A stretch of DNA of 64,000 nucleotides from Candidatus Poribacteria bacterium (GCA_022821965.1 JAJECN010000022.1:310001-374000); one strand, 5' to 3'; shown: positions 43,343 to 52,959, counted from the stretch's first letter. The notes: generated from the sequence alone by a model not told the origin. A program made the numbers and translations.

Positions 43343-44380
43343 CTAAATTTGCAACGGCAGTGTAATCGCTGTTCCCGATTGCATACTCCGCGTGACTGCT
43401 TCCGTAAATTCCATGTACTTCACACCGGTCTCAAAGTCGGTGTGCGTGATAACCTCTCCGCCACGGATAGCGTTTACAAACTCTTCCTCGACTCGCCACG
43501 CACCAGCCTCTGACTCAGGAATGTCGATCTCCGTCAATTCAGTGTCGCCTTTCTGACCACCGTAGAGTTTATTCCCTGAAAAACGCAAAGTTCCATCACT
43601 TCCGAAGACATAAACCTCCGGTGCACCTGCCAACCCCGCAACGTTAGAAACCTGTATATGGAGTTGTGCGCCGCACGCCAGATCCCCAACGACATCAATG
43701 TGTTCAGGAATCCGTACCGAACGCATTACACCGTCGGCATCCGGACGCATTTTGACGAAGGTCTTACCCATCGCCATAATCCGTGTTGCCTCTCCGATCC
43801 AACGTATTAACGCCTCGTACCAGATTCCCATGCTCATAATATTCAGACCGCTGAGGTCAAAATCTTGTCGCCACTGGAGGGGTGCTTCGCTGTCCAGAAA
43901 CGCGCCACCTGCACGTGCTTCCACGGCAAGCACATCCCCAATATAGCCTTCAGCGATGAGGCGTTTTATGGTGTTATCTACCCGCAGCGTCATTGGCGAT
44001 GGAACGATTTGCGCGATGAGATGTGTTTTCTGACGCGATGCGTCTCGCATGATATGCGCTTCTCTGGCATTCATCGCCATCCGTGCCTCGCACATTACAT
44101 GCTTATTTGCTTGGAGTGCTGCCACCGTCGCGCGGCAGTGCATATAGGGCCATGTCCCGATGACAATCGCATTGGTATCAGGATCAGCGATGGCATCCTG
44201 CCAATTGCCGTAGGTCTTAGGAATGCCGAACTGGTCTGCTACGCGTTGCGAAGATTCCTGACTCCGATTGCAGACACCTACGATCTCAACGCCTTCGATT
44301 GCCTGTAATCCAGGAATATGCTTTGATGTTGTGTTGCCACCTGCGCCGATAATACCGACTCGAATTGTGTCTTGTGCCAC
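43343..44380 (-). CDS. Gfo/Idh/MocA-family oxidoreductase
   Basis: A 345-residue NAD(P)-dependent enzyme. The Rossmann motif is VGIIGAGGNTTSKHIPGLQAI, followed by VCNRSQES and an IADPDTNAIVIGTWPYMHCRATVAALQANKHVMCEARMA stretch where the usual EKP reads EAR. The catalytic lysine of the family is thus replaced by arginine, so a normal dehydrogenase role is uncertain. The C-terminal domain contains GLNIMSMGIWYEALIRWIGE. It is unrelated in detail to the other such gene in this window, beyond sharing the fold. Confidence 0.85.
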   Translation of the reverse strand: MAQDTIRVGIIGAGGNTTSKHIPGLQAIEGVEIVGVCNRSQESSQRVADQFGIPKTYGNWQDAIADPDTNAIVIGTWPYMHCRATVAALQANKHVMCEARMAMNAREAHIMRDASRQKTHLIAQIVPSPMTLRVDNTIKRLIAEGYIGDVLAVEARAGGAFLDSEAPLQWRQDFDLSGLNIMSMGIWYEALIRWIGEATRIMAMGKTFVKMRPDADGVMRSVRIPEHIDVVGDLACGAQLHIQVSNVAGLAGAPEVYVFGSDGTLRFSGNKLYGGQKGDTELTEIDIPESEAGAWRVEEEFVNAIRGGEVITHTDFETGVKYMEFTEAVTRSMQSGTAITLPLQI

Positions 44381-44484
44381 TTATTTTGCTCCTTCCATTT
44401 TTTGTGTCGCACTACCCATCTTAGCAGAAATCGAGGAAAATGTCAAGAAATTTTCAGTTTTCCTTCACCCCCCTCACTCTTCAT

Positions 44485-44514
44485 TTGACATTCATAAGAG
44501 AGATATAGTAGAAT
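44485..44514 (+). promoter_or_regulatory. Promoter for the DUF433 gene
   Basis: A TTGACA box and a TAGAAT box with an 18-base spacer lie 48 bases before the ATG. Confidence 0.6.
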
Positions 44515-44562
44515 AGAAATATCTATTGATCCGGTAGAAGTGGAACAAAGGCAGCAAACGTT

Positions 44563-44787
44563 ATGCAAGGTTACATCCCTCGGACATTAGCAGAACGAAT
44601 CGTCTGTGACGAGAATATTCTCACAGGAAAACCTGTAATTAAAGGCACACGATTAGCCGTTGAATTCATCGTCGGCTTATTAGGACACGGTTGGACTGAG
44701 GCAGAGATTCTTGAGAATTATCCTCATATCGTGCAAGAGGATATTCGCGCCTGTCTTGCGTACGTCAGCAAGCTGTGCAGACGTTAA
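44563..44787 (+). CDS. DUF433 antitoxin-like protein
   Basis: A 74-residue protein of the DUF433 family: RIVCDENILTGKPVIKGTRLAVEFIVGLLGHGWTEAEILENYPHIVQEDIRACLAYVS. This family has a winged or helix-turn-helix type fold and usually sits just upstream of a DUF5615 PIN-like toxin. Here no intact toxin follows. A short frame starting at 44821 reads MRILLIEGR, somewhat like the start of such toxins, but stops after 25 residues inside a repeat. Confidence 0.88.
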   Translation: MQGYIPRTLAERIVCDENILTGKPVIKGTRLAVEFIVGLLGHGWTEAEILENYPHIVQEDIRACLAYVSKLCRR

Positions 44788-44820
44788 AACTCGCAAGGGA
44801 GGTACTCCACACACAGACTT

Positions 44821-44898
44821 ATGCGAATTCTTCTCATTGAAGGCAGATTTTGTAAGGTGGAATATACTTATCGTCTGAATCAGGGTTTACAAGATTAG
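44821..44898 (+). pseudogene. Possible remnant of a DUF5615-type toxin
   Basis: The frame gives MRILLIEGRFCKVEYTYRLN and five more residues, then a stop. The first residues resemble the MRILLDEN-type start of the usual DUF433 partner. From base 44874 the sequence is a dispersed repeat, which may have disrupted the gene. The likeness is short and weak. Confidence 0.3.
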
Positions 44899-44912
44899 AG
44901 GATTTTAGGATG
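44874..44912. repeat. Dispersed repeat (CTGAATC...TTTACAAGATTAGAGGATT)
   Basis: This type of sequence, CTGAATCAGG followed by TTTACAAGATTAGAGG and ATTTTAGGATG, resembles interspersed repeats common in environmental genomes. It lies in the 200-base gap before the next gene. Confidence 0.45.
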
Positions 44913-44997
44913 AAAGGTACTATACAGAATATTGTGTTCCGCAGCCAAAGATCCGCAGATCGGGAATTTCTATTGATTCAACCTTACAAGAAGCACC

Positions 44998-46782
44998 TCA
45001 AAACGCATCCTTAATTTTGTCAAAAAACTCTTCTGTAAAAAATTGAATGATTTTCTGAGATTGAGGATCAGCAAGTGATCTCAATACAAACGACTTGAAT
45101 TTCGCTTCCCACCGTTCTATTCGCTCTTTACTTGGTTTTACACCAACTGATTTAAGTTCGCTATATTCCTCAAGGACTTCGACTAAGGTTTTGAATTCCT
45201 CTATTTCAAGTCGGAGAGGTCTTATGTTTCCATCCACTTTGGGCACACCACATTTTTTGATGAATTCCTCCGCGCCATCTAATTGCAAAAACGCTTCAAG
45301 AATTTCCAAAGGTTTTTCCCATTTTTCAGCATCGACGAAATCCTGGAAACTAACGCGACATCGACTGGACAAAATTCTAATATGTTGATTACTTTTTTGT
45401 TCATTTAGTGCCTCTTCAAGGGACTGCACCGACATTTGAAATTGCCTCGCCTCATCCGAATTATCAAAAACCTCATACGCTCTGATGAATTGATTGGCAA
45501 CATCTTTCAAATCTGATGACTGAAGGACCATTTTTACTGCGGAGTCTTGAAAAGGTTTTTCTTGACTGGAGCGTTTTTGACGGCTTTCCCAATTGAGCAT
45601 TTCTTCCAGAACCCCGATCGCATTAGATATGGCTTCATGTATACCATCATCAATATCTATGGCATTAAGTAGGTTCCTATCAATGTCAATGAACCTCTCC
45701 AAATCATGCGCAGAAAAGGTGAAATCAACACCAATGTGAAGAAATCGATCCGATCTTTCAATGCGAGAGTCGCAATCCCGCTGAATGGTACTAAGTATAT
45801 CTCTCCGCAATTCGCGATCGCTGTTTTCTAAAGCAGCAAGATAGCTAATATAGATACTGCGAAAACTTTTCAACATATAAGTTTTATTTTTTTGGGGCAG
45901 TATTTGGGACAAATTTTTTCCGAGAGTACGGTGATGCTCCAATATTTCGGCAATCATGTCCAAGGATGCAATGTTAACATCCAGCTTGATAGGAGTAAGA
46001 GAATTCGCAATCAATTCTCCAAGTTCTTCCATTTCAAAATCAACGCAATCCTCAATAACCATCGTTATCTCGGTGATATTTGAATTCCGATCAAGATTCC
46101 GATGAAGACATTGCGTAAGCATCTCCACGGGAGACGATCCATCTCCAATGCATGCTAAAAAGACACGCTGAGGATCTAATGTTGCGAACTTTCGTTTTTG
46201 GAATTCAAAGTGTTCTAAAAAGTCATTGAAGTAGTCAATCCAGTGGGAATTCCCTTTAGGCAGAAGCGGCCAGTCACGCTGTCTCAAGTGTTGCGTCCGG
46301 ATAATGATTTTGATAAAGTCTTCAACCCATTTGGAAAACGTTTTCCAATGCACGCGCGGAGCATTTTCCCAGACACTGTCTGGGAACTGAGGATAAAAGT
46401 GACTGTCAGTGTGGCGGACCTCCATCATTAGACCTGAGGCATCGCCGTATGCCCCTCCTGTCTCTGGGTTAATCTTATAGAGCGAAAAATCTGTTCTGTC
46501 TGCTGGCCAGGGTACCCAAAGTAGGAGTTCTAGGGAATGATTGTCCAATGGCACATCAGGGGGTAGTAAGCCTGTTTCAACAAAGGCTTGTAACATATCT
46601 GGATTTTGAAGTTCTACACCAGGGGCCCCTAACCGCAATAGTGTTTTGTAGTATTGTGTAGAAGACACTGTTTCCCCATCATTGTGCTTACCGAGCACAA
46701 CCTTCTCTACTGCCCGTTTAACTTGGCTTTTGGTGAGTTTCCCTCGTTTCGGAGTATCTTTGATGATTCTTTCTCTTGCCAT
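44998..46782 (-). CDS. Unrecognised 594-residue protein in the defence region
   Basis: I do not recognise this protein. It has an N-terminal basic part (RERIIKDTPKRGKLTKSQVKRAVEKVV), a region with SLELLLWVPWPADRTDFSLYK and MMEVRHTDSHFYPQFPDSVWENAPRVHWKTF, then a long mainly helical charged part to the end. No Walker motif, nuclease motif or membrane segment was seen. An AAGGAGG ribosome-binding site lies 7 bases ahead of the ATG used, and a longer frame nine codons upstream is less likely. It sits next to a MITE and a two-TM protein, ahead of restriction and OLD genes. A role in defence is possible only by position. Confidence 0.7.
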   Translation of the reverse strand: MARERIIKDTPKRGKLTKSQVKRAVEKVVLGKHNDGETVSSTQYYKTLLRLGAPGVELQNPDMLQAFVETGLLPPDVPLDNHSLELLLWVPWPADRTDFSLYKINPETGGAYGDASGLMMEVRHTDSHFYPQFPDSVWENAPRVHWKTFSKWVEDFIKIIIRTQHLRQRDWPLLPKGNSHWIDYFNDFLEHFEFQKRKFATLDPQRVFLACIGDGSSPVEMLTQCLHRNLDRNSNITEITMVIEDCVDFEMEELGELIANSLTPIKLDVNIASLDMIAEILEHHRTLGKNLSQILPQKNKTYMLKSFRSIYISYLAALENSDRELRRDILSTIQRDCDSRIERSDRFLHIGVDFTFSAHDLERFIDIDRNLLNAIDIDDGIHEAISNAIGVLEEMLNWESRQKRSSQEKPFQDSAVKMVLQSSDLKDVANQFIRAYEVFDNSDEARQFQMSVQSLEEALNEQKSNQHIRILSSRCRVSFQDFVDAEKWEKPLEILEAFLQLDGAEEFIKKCGVPKVDGNIRPLRLEIEEFKTLVEVLEEYSELKSVGVKPSKERIERWEAKFKSFVLRSLADPQSQKIIQFFTEEFFDKIKDAF

Positions 46783-46829
46783 TCTAAGCACCTCCTTGAA
46801 GTATACCACAATCAGGGATTTGTTTTAAT

Positions 46830-46951
46830 TAGGACTTACGCAATTTTGACCGTGGCACGCGTCGTGAGATACGGATCATATAAAAAACACAAGCGTTGTG
46901 TGGCACAACCTAACATGTTATGCTACAAAAGAGAACTCTGCGTAAGTCCTA
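46830..46951. mobile_element. MITE-like element, 122 bp, with perfect terminal inverted repeats
   Basis: The ends are TAGGACTTACGCA on the left and TGCGTAAGTCCTA on the right, perfect over 13 bases. Both sides are flanked by TTAAT, a likely 5-bp target duplication. The inside has no open frame. Ends of the form GGACTTACGCA occur in several bacterial insertion-sequence groups, so a full element elsewhere in the genome may mobilise it. Confidence 0.85.
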
Positions 46952-47021
46952 TTAATTTTTATTTTTAGCACCAGAAATCCGCGGATCTTATCTATTGCCC
47001 AAAATATTAACAAACCTTCGT

Positions 47022-47609
47022 TCAACGAAAATATATATCACTATCCTCCCTTAAACGTATTTGATGTGGAATATATTTATCACGTACAGTTCTATAGGGA
47101 CCTTTGTTTATATCCAACTGATCATAATTAATGAGCCAAACCAGTACACGAATCCGCCTTTCCATGGCCGCTTCGTGTGTTTCATCGGCACTTTCGAGGA
47201 AATTATTCGCAATCTTTTGCAGCTTTTGAGCCCTACTTATCTCATTTCCATCAAGAAGTTGCATCCAAACTGTCTTTCTTTCCTTTTGCTTTTTTTCTAT
47301 CTTGCGCTGGCAATCCATCATTTTAGAACAAGCTTCTCGCATTCTCTTAGCCCATAATTTCTCTCGCTTCGCAAATCTATTCTGCCGCCACGTGAGAAAA
47401 ACATACTTATTCACTTTCATAAAACGAAAAAACCATCTAATGACCCAAAAGAGAAGGAACACAATCGCACCAATACCTAAATAAAAAGCCCACTTAGTGC
47501 TGCGATTTTCCCATGTCAGGAACCATAGACCTAGCCCAATAACACCTATAATAAGACTGCTAATCCCAACATGCGGCTCATATTTTTCCCACCAAGACTT
47601 AAGCGACAT
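47022..47609 (-). CDS. Two-TM protein with coiled-coil, unknown function
   Basis: A 195-residue protein. It has two membrane segments near residues 16-31 (ISSLIIGVIGLGLWFL) and 40-62 (AFYLGIGAIVFLLFWVI and on). A strongly charged helical part follows (KREKLWAKRMREACSKMMDCQRKIEKKQKERK), then a soluble C-terminal domain with RRIRVLVWLINYDQLD. I do not recognise a family. The N-terminus has no signal peptide, so the tail faces the cytosol. Defence regions often include small membrane effectors, but nothing here proves that role. The AT-rich sequence suggests recent acquisition. Confidence 0.65.
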   Translation of the reverse strand: MSLKSWWEKYEPHVGISSLIIGVIGLGLWFLTWENRSTKWAFYLGIGAIVFLLFWVIRWFFRFMKVNKYVFLTWRQNRFAKREKLWAKRMREACSKMMDCQRKIEKKQKERKTVWMQLLDGNEISRAQKLQKIANNFLESADETHEAAMERRIRVLVWLINYDQLDINKGPYRTVRDKYIPHQIRLREDSDIYFR

Positions 47610-47745
47610 CTATTTCTCCTCTCTTTAAAACACAAATACGTTATACTCACATTCTATTTTTTTACTTTTTACATTAGAACAAAATATAAAAGAACGAAAG
47701 TCAAACCGTCTTTACGCGTGTCATAAACTTTTCGGCCTTACAAGA

Positions 47746-50652
47746 TTAAGAAGCATCTAATTCAACCTTCGATTTCTTGTCCCCTTGGATACTCGGCTCC
47801 TTGCACAACATCTCCCGAAGCAGTGTAAGCCCCTCATGTACATCCGGACGCTCTTCCTCCGTAATGCCTAATATCTCTGATAACAATAATCGATCGAGTT
47901 CATGACGCACCGGATCGGCATTCATCTGATTAAACGGCAGCATTTTCTGATGTTTCAGTTTATTGAAAATCCGCTCCGCATTCGCGAGTGCTTCATCGGA
48001 GAGTTGACGGACATCCAGTGTAGGCATCGCTTTAAAGGTAGCTCTACTCAAGACTCCTCTACCCTCCTGTTGTTTACCACCCTGATACCAATGACAAAGC
48101 AAACCAAGCGTTGAATTGCACCACAAAGTCCACGCATACTCATGCATTTTGTTATCAAAGACAACATTCGGAAGTTTGTTTACGCCGATAGCATCTCGCT
48201 CAGTAAACATCACCGCTAACGAATTGGCATTAAACTGTAATTCCATGTTGTAATGCACACTCCCGTTCAATTTCATAATTTTTTGAACTTTCTCAGCAGA
48301 ATTTGGACGCGGATGCCCGTGTGAATCCGGAGGAATAAGTATTGATCGCTGAGTATCGGAATCTAAATGCCACAGGCACGGATATGCTGCGGTATCAGGA
48401 CATCCCTTTTCTATATCAAATGCGCCTCTACCACCGCCGCCTCTTATATCTTTGGTTCCAATTCCGAGCGTCGCAACTTCTGAAACTGGACACATCGCGA
48501 GTTGAATATTTGAGGTTTGTCGAGGAATATGTACCAGTCCATGCGCCAGTTGGTGTGCTGATTGAACAACACTCATGTTTTTAACACGGGAAAGCGGCCA
48601 TCCTGCTTCGCTTTGAATAATAGGTGCGGAGATGATATGTCCAATAACCTCATCTCCGATTTGGAGTGGTTCACCACCACTAAGCGTATCATCATCCAAT
48701 CGATGGATATTTTTGAACGTATGGATCCTTTTCGCTATTTCTAATGCTTCTAATTCTCCATGTGGGCACCGCTTGAGACAGACAAACGTCCCGCGTCCCA
48801 TATTTTTCCGTTTTCCCTTTTTCGCAATAACAAGGCACTCTGCCATGCCGGTATCCGCCGAGAAGGCACACTTTTCAATATCTTCATGTGCGATAGTGAT
48901 AACAAGAATATCGTGATACTCTTCTACCCACATCTTTCGCACCTTTTGCCAACTACTGCCAGTGATCACTGTAACAGGTAGCACAAACGCCATTATGCCG
49001 TTGCGTTTTAACATCCTATCTGCAAGATCAATAAAGTCGGGACCTTCCCCAGGATTGTTACCGGTAAGTCGACGCCCTTGTGCCTTCCGCGCTGCTCGCA
49101 TCGCCGCTGCTTCCTTTTTATCGGCGAAAATACTCTTGGGGACGTTTGAATTTCCATCAGCACCGCTACGGGTATAGGGTGGATTTTGGATAACAATGTC
49201 GAATTCACCATGTCTGAACGCATTTCGGAGATCGGTGGTTTCTGTGCCTTGTCCTGTGGTGGTTTCTGTTGTACCGAAGTTCAACGGGAGTGTCCCCGCT
49301 GGATCGCTGAGTAGGTTGAGAGCACCGATGGCGTAAAGTCCATCGGCGCGCGGCGTGCCGTAAGGCATTGTGTGGATGCGTGTGCCACCGATGCGGACAT
49401 CAGGATAAGTACTGGCAATGATAGAGGCGGTCAGATGTGCTGCATTCGGTAGGATATCACATCCAACGAGATTATTTTCCATCATGTACTGATGGATGGT
49501 TTCCGCTTTACCGCCTGCTTGCTCGTAGAGCATGAGGAGCCGTTGATAAACGCCATTGAGGAGTGAACCGGTGCCGCAGGCGAAATCTGCGATCTTCAGT
49601 TTCTTTGGATCGCCTTTGAATTCTGGTAACGCGAGGGCGCACAGGAGTGCCGAGGATTCAGGACGAGTATAGTTCGCTTTGAGGATTTCCCGATTGACGA
49701 TGACTTTCTGGAACACAATACCTGCAAGTTCATGTTCTTGGGCAAGTCCCATCTTCTCTAACTCGCGGGCAGTATCCCGCAACACACTCAAAATCTCACC
49801 GACAAGTTTATCGTCAGCCACAAGCACTTCGACGAGATTGTAGGCGACGTTGAAAATCGGGGCATAGTTTACCTTTTGGATTTCTCGCCATGCGCGGAGG
49901 ATTTCGTCTGAATCGAGTTGCCCATAATCAGCAGTGAGTTCACTGAGCGATGGAACGGTTTCCAAGTCCGGCTTACGCGCGAGGGAACTTTGGAACACAA
50001 GAGCGTTGCTAATAATAAGCATCGCCATTTGTGTTGTTTGTTCGCCGGGTTCCTGGACAAGGAGTTCTCCTATTCTTTCGCCGATATGCGGTCGGTCTTG
50101 AATCGCGCGATTGACAATGACAGCGGCACGGTGAATGCCGTTTTCCAATACCTCGGCGGCTTGCTCAATCTTCGTGATAGGTGTTGCCCCGATACGGATA
50201 GCAGTTGCGATGTCGGCAATGCTGCCGTGAAGCCATCCTTTTTTTGGAAATCTGTGGGGTTCGTCAACGCTAAGCAGTGTATATGCGAAATCATCGGACG
50301 CTTCTAAATTTTCTCGGATTTCGTCGCGTGGCATTGTGCGGAATCTGTACGGAAGACGGATCGCTATTGCACTGGTAATTGTTTCACCTGTCGTGCGGAG
50401 GGTCTTACCCAAGTAATGTTCGCGTGCCTGTTTTTCGCCGGTTTCATTGGGACCGCGTTTGTAGTCAATTTTCACCTCAACTGCCATTGGATATCGTTCA
50501 ACTGTACGGATGATGACATCTGGTTTTCTCTGATTCTCAACGAGTGGTTTCGTGGTTTGCTCGTAGATATCCCATGTGGCACTCATCGGCATTAGAATTT
50601 CGACGAATAGGGTGGTGATGGTGTCTTCGCTGTTAGTGTGTTGGTGGTTCAT
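47746..50652 (-). CDS. Fused restriction-modification enzyme (nuclease plus N6-adenine methyltransferase)
   Basis: A 968-residue protein. The N-terminal 100 residues contain RKPDVIIRTVERYPMAVEVKI, a PD...ExK pattern of restriction nucleases (Asp and E-x-K). The centre holds the methyltransferase motif I IADFACGTGSLLNG and motif IV IVIQNPPYTR. The C-terminal part probably recognises the target. The layout suits a type IIG or similar single-chain restriction-modification enzyme. The next gene upstream on the minus strand, 36 bases away, encodes an OLD-type nuclease and is likely in the same operon. The recognition site cannot be read from sequence. Confidence 0.85.
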   Translation of the reverse strand: MNHQHTNSEDTITTLFVEILMPMSATWDIYEQTTKPLVENQRKPDVIIRTVERYPMAVEVKIDYKRGPNETGEKQAREHYLGKTLRTTGETITSAIAIRLPYRFRTMPRDEIRENLEASDDFAYTLLSVDEPHRFPKKGWLHGSIADIATAIRIGATPITKIEQAAEVLENGIHRAAVIVNRAIQDRPHIGERIGELLVQEPGEQTTQMAMLIISNALVFQSSLARKPDLETVPSLSELTADYGQLDSDEILRAWREIQKVNYAPIFNVAYNLVEVLVADDKLVGEILSVLRDTARELEKMGLAQEHELAGIVFQKVIVNREILKANYTRPESSALLCALALPEFKGDPKKLKIADFACGTGSLLNGVYQRLLMLYEQAGGKAETIHQYMMENNLVGCDILPNAAHLTASIIASTYPDVRIGGTRIHTMPYGTPRADGLYAIGALNLLSDPAGTLPLNFGTTETTTGQGTETTDLRNAFRHGEFDIVIQNPPYTRSGADGNSNVPKSIFADKKEAAAMRAARKAQGRRLTGNNPGEGPDFIDLADRMLKRNGIMAFVLPVTVITGSSWQKVRKMWVEEYHDILVITIAHEDIEKCAFSADTGMAECLVIAKKGKRKNMGRGTFVCLKRCPHGELEALEIAKRIHTFKNIHRLDDDTLSGGEPLQIGDEVIGHIISAPIIQSEAGWPLSRVKNMSVVQSAHQLAHGLVHIPRQTSNIQLAMCPVSEVATLGIGTKDIRGGGGRGAFDIEKGCPDTAAYPCLWHLDSDTQRSILIPPDSHGHPRPNSAEKVQKIMKLNGSVHYNMELQFNANSLAVMFTERDAIGVNKLPNVVFDNKMHEYAWTLWCNSTLGLLCHWYQGGKQQEGRGVLSRATFKAMPTLDVRQLSDEALANAERIFNKLKHQKMLPFNQMNADPVRHELDRLLLSEILGITEEERPDVHEGLTLLREMLCKEPSIQGDKKSKVELDAS

Positions 50653-50688
50653 AGGTTTCTATTTCCGTTTGGCGATATATAGCGTCTG

Positions 50689-52599
50689 CTATTCGGAGGC
50701 TGGCTGTTGACCAGAAGGAGGCTGATACGTATTCTTAAACTGCTTGAGAATTTCCACTACCTTCTTAAATTCCTCAAAGTCAGCAGGATCTTTCCGCTCT
50801 TCACAAATCCATTGACAGAATTCCACTTTTTTGAACTTAGGATCAACCTTGTTCCTACCATGAATACCTTTTTTGATTTTGTTATCATAGAAACGATCCT
50901 CAAAAAGGTCCGTAGGAAGAAGGTTCTCAATGCCCTCCTTGTCATCATCAGGATTTTTTGGAATAGATCTTACCCAAAGTTTTTCAATTTGTTCATCTGG
51001 CTTACCCGAATCCCAATCATAAAGCAGCAACATTGGTTGATTTATCAACGAGGAATCCTTCTTATGAAAGTTTAGGACACGATTTAATCCATCCTTTCCT
51101 CCATCCTCATCACCCTTTTTCCCCATTTTACCAATAGGTCTAATTTCCAGCGAATTCAAGAGTTCTTCCTCTCCAAGCATCTCCAATGCTGCTCGAATGT
51201 AGCGAACATCTAACTTTCCTTCGGTCATTACAACAGGTTTGGTTATCTTTGCAATAAGTTGTTTTATCTCGCTTTCAAAGCGTTCTGTGTTCTGGTAGTA
51301 TTCAAAGGCTTTTCCGAATTCAGAAAACCGTTCACTAGTAATTCTGTCTCCATCCGGTAATTCAAGAATGTCAAGTCCATCTGGACCAAACTCCTTTTCC
51401 ATACCAAGCAGAAACAATGGAGAGTGGGACGATACGATGAATTGAACCTTCGGAAACATTTTTATGAGTTGAGGGAGGACATCGTGTTGAAGAGTTGGAT
51501 GCAAATGAGAGGCAATTTCATCTATGACGACAATCCCCGTAATATCAGCAAGGCGAACGCTCATGACCAGATTATCTCGTTCACCATATCGAATAATTGT
51601 AGTGAATAGGTGGAACAATTGAGATTGACCTTCCGATAAAGATTGTAGGTTAGGAATCCTCTGTCCATCCGCTAACTGTATGACGAGTCTATGCTCTGGA
51701 TTGTTCCGAAGCCTTGGCTCTAATTTAGCCCGTTCATCTTGAACTACCTTTCGTAATATGTATTCAATATTCTCCCGAGATACCTGAAGAGCAGCCCAAC
51801 CGTTCCATTTTCTTTTCACCTCCTCACTTAAGAAAAGTGAGTCGTCCGATCCCCTTTGAAGTCTCTGTATTATATCAAAATCAACTGCTGCGTCAAACAA
51901 AACATCTAATATCCAACCAATATTTCTTTCCGCACAAGTTTCAACTCTAAGAGGTTTGTCAAGCTCAGTACTAAATCGAGGATTCACAGGAACACCCATA
52001 TTAACTTCCAAACTTCTAGGGTTCAGCCAAACAGGATCCTCATGTCGACTTGCGGGAAAAAAGGCATACGCTCCATTTCTCATTTCAGTTTTAATAATCT
52101 CTCCAACAGGTGATATATCCACGTCAATTTCGCCCGCTAACCAGTCGTTCATTAAATCATCCTCTTTGCCAGTCAATACGCGTTTGTAATTTCCCTCTGT
52201 TGACCAGTTCCACAACGGCATAAATACAGATTTCACACTGGGAGAATAAGTTTCTGGATCAAGTACTCCAGCCTTTTCGCAGTAGTACAAACTGTCATTA
52301 TTCGCTTTGAAATGAAGAAGGCTTAGACTAAATGGTTCTCCACTTTTGATTGCCGCTGGACGAATAATTCGGAAATATGGTTTTTGCCCTGAACTATCCA
52401 AGGACACAATGTCTCGGAAGGCCTCCTTCGCGAACTCCATAAGTGCATCAACGATGTAGGAGAGAAAAACGCTCTTTCCAGATCCGTTGGGACCGACAAT
52501 TACAATAGGTAAAGGGTTTTCGTTATTATCAAAAGAAGGCTTGACATGGCATTTTGAAATGGGTCCGGTGTTTTCCAGATATATTTCTTCGAGATACAT
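50689..52599 (-). CDS. OLD-family nuclease: AAA ATPase with C-terminal TOPRIM
   Basis: A 636-residue single-chain OLD-type enzyme. Walker A is GPNGSGKS at residues 36-43; the signature-like LSEGQSQLFHLFTTI and Walker B GIVVIDEIASHLHP follow. The TOPRIM part starts at KPVVMTEGKLD, with Glu460, and has the DxD pair at Asp528 and Asp530 (LLLYDWDSG). OLD proteins cut DNA with metal ions and act in phage defence in several known systems. It is the first gene of a two-gene unit with the fused restriction-modification gene. The Walker B and TOPRIM acidic residues are all present, so it should be active. Confidence 0.9.
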   Translation of the reverse strand: MYLEEIYLENTGPISKCHVKPSFDNNENPLPIVIVGPNGSGKSVFLSYIVDALMEFAKEAFRDIVSLDSSGQKPYFRIIRPAAIKSGEPFSLSLLHFKANNDSLYYCEKAGVLDPETYSPSVKSVFMPLWNWSTEGNYKRVLTGKEDDLMNDWLAGEIDVDISPVGEIIKTEMRNGAYAFFPASRHEDPVWLNPRSLEVNMGVPVNPRFSTELDKPLRVETCAERNIGWILDVLFDAAVDFDIIQRLQRGSDDSLFLSEEVKRKWNGWAALQVSRENIEYILRKVVQDERAKLEPRLRNNPEHRLVIQLADGQRIPNLQSLSEGQSQLFHLFTTIIRYGERDNLVMSVRLADITGIVVIDEIASHLHPTLQHDVLPQLIKMFPKVQFIVSSHSPLFLLGMEKEFGPDGLDILELPDGDRITSERFSEFGKAFEYYQNTERFESEIKQLIAKITKPVVMTEGKLDVRYIRAALEMLGEEELLNSLEIRPIGKMGKKGDEDGGKDGLNRVLNFHKKDSSLINQPMLLLYDWDSGKPDEQIEKLWVRSIPKNPDDDKEGIENLLPTDLFEDRFYDNKIKKGIHGRNKVDPKFKKVEFCQWICEERKDPADFEEFKKVVEILKQFKNTYQPPSGQQPASE

Positions 52600-52705
52600 A
52601 TAATTCCTTTCATTTTCAAATCAATGGCTTCGGTTATAATATAAATTTGCTTAACATCATTATAGCATATTCGGCAGACAGATGTCAATTGAATCGCTGG
52701 GATCC

Positions 52706-52936
52706 ATGAACATGCCGCCCCGCTGGGGCTAAAACGTAGGAAGAAGCGCGTCTTCCCAAATATGCTGAAAAATATCCACACAAATAAACCCTATGGGACT
52801 AAAGAGGAAACGGAAGCGTTTTCGGATGTATTGTATAGGATGGGATGAAGATAAGGCGAGGTTGGAAACCTCGCCAGCGCGGAAGCAGTAGAGGATTTTT
52901 AACATCGCTCCGATGCGGTTAGGAAACCGCACCTAC
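52706..52936. repeat. Cluster of three repeat families (D, A and C)
   Basis: Within 230 bases there are two family D palindromes (CCGCCCCGCTGGGGC and CCCTATGGG), one family A hairpin at 52855-52875 (GGCGAGGTT with AACCTCGCC), and one family C copy at 52912-52936 (GATGCGGTT, AGG, AAACCGCACCTACC). No gene lies in the 360-base gap. Confidence 0.8.
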
Positions 52937-52959
52937 CTTGTTTGGAGAGAGATTTCTTA

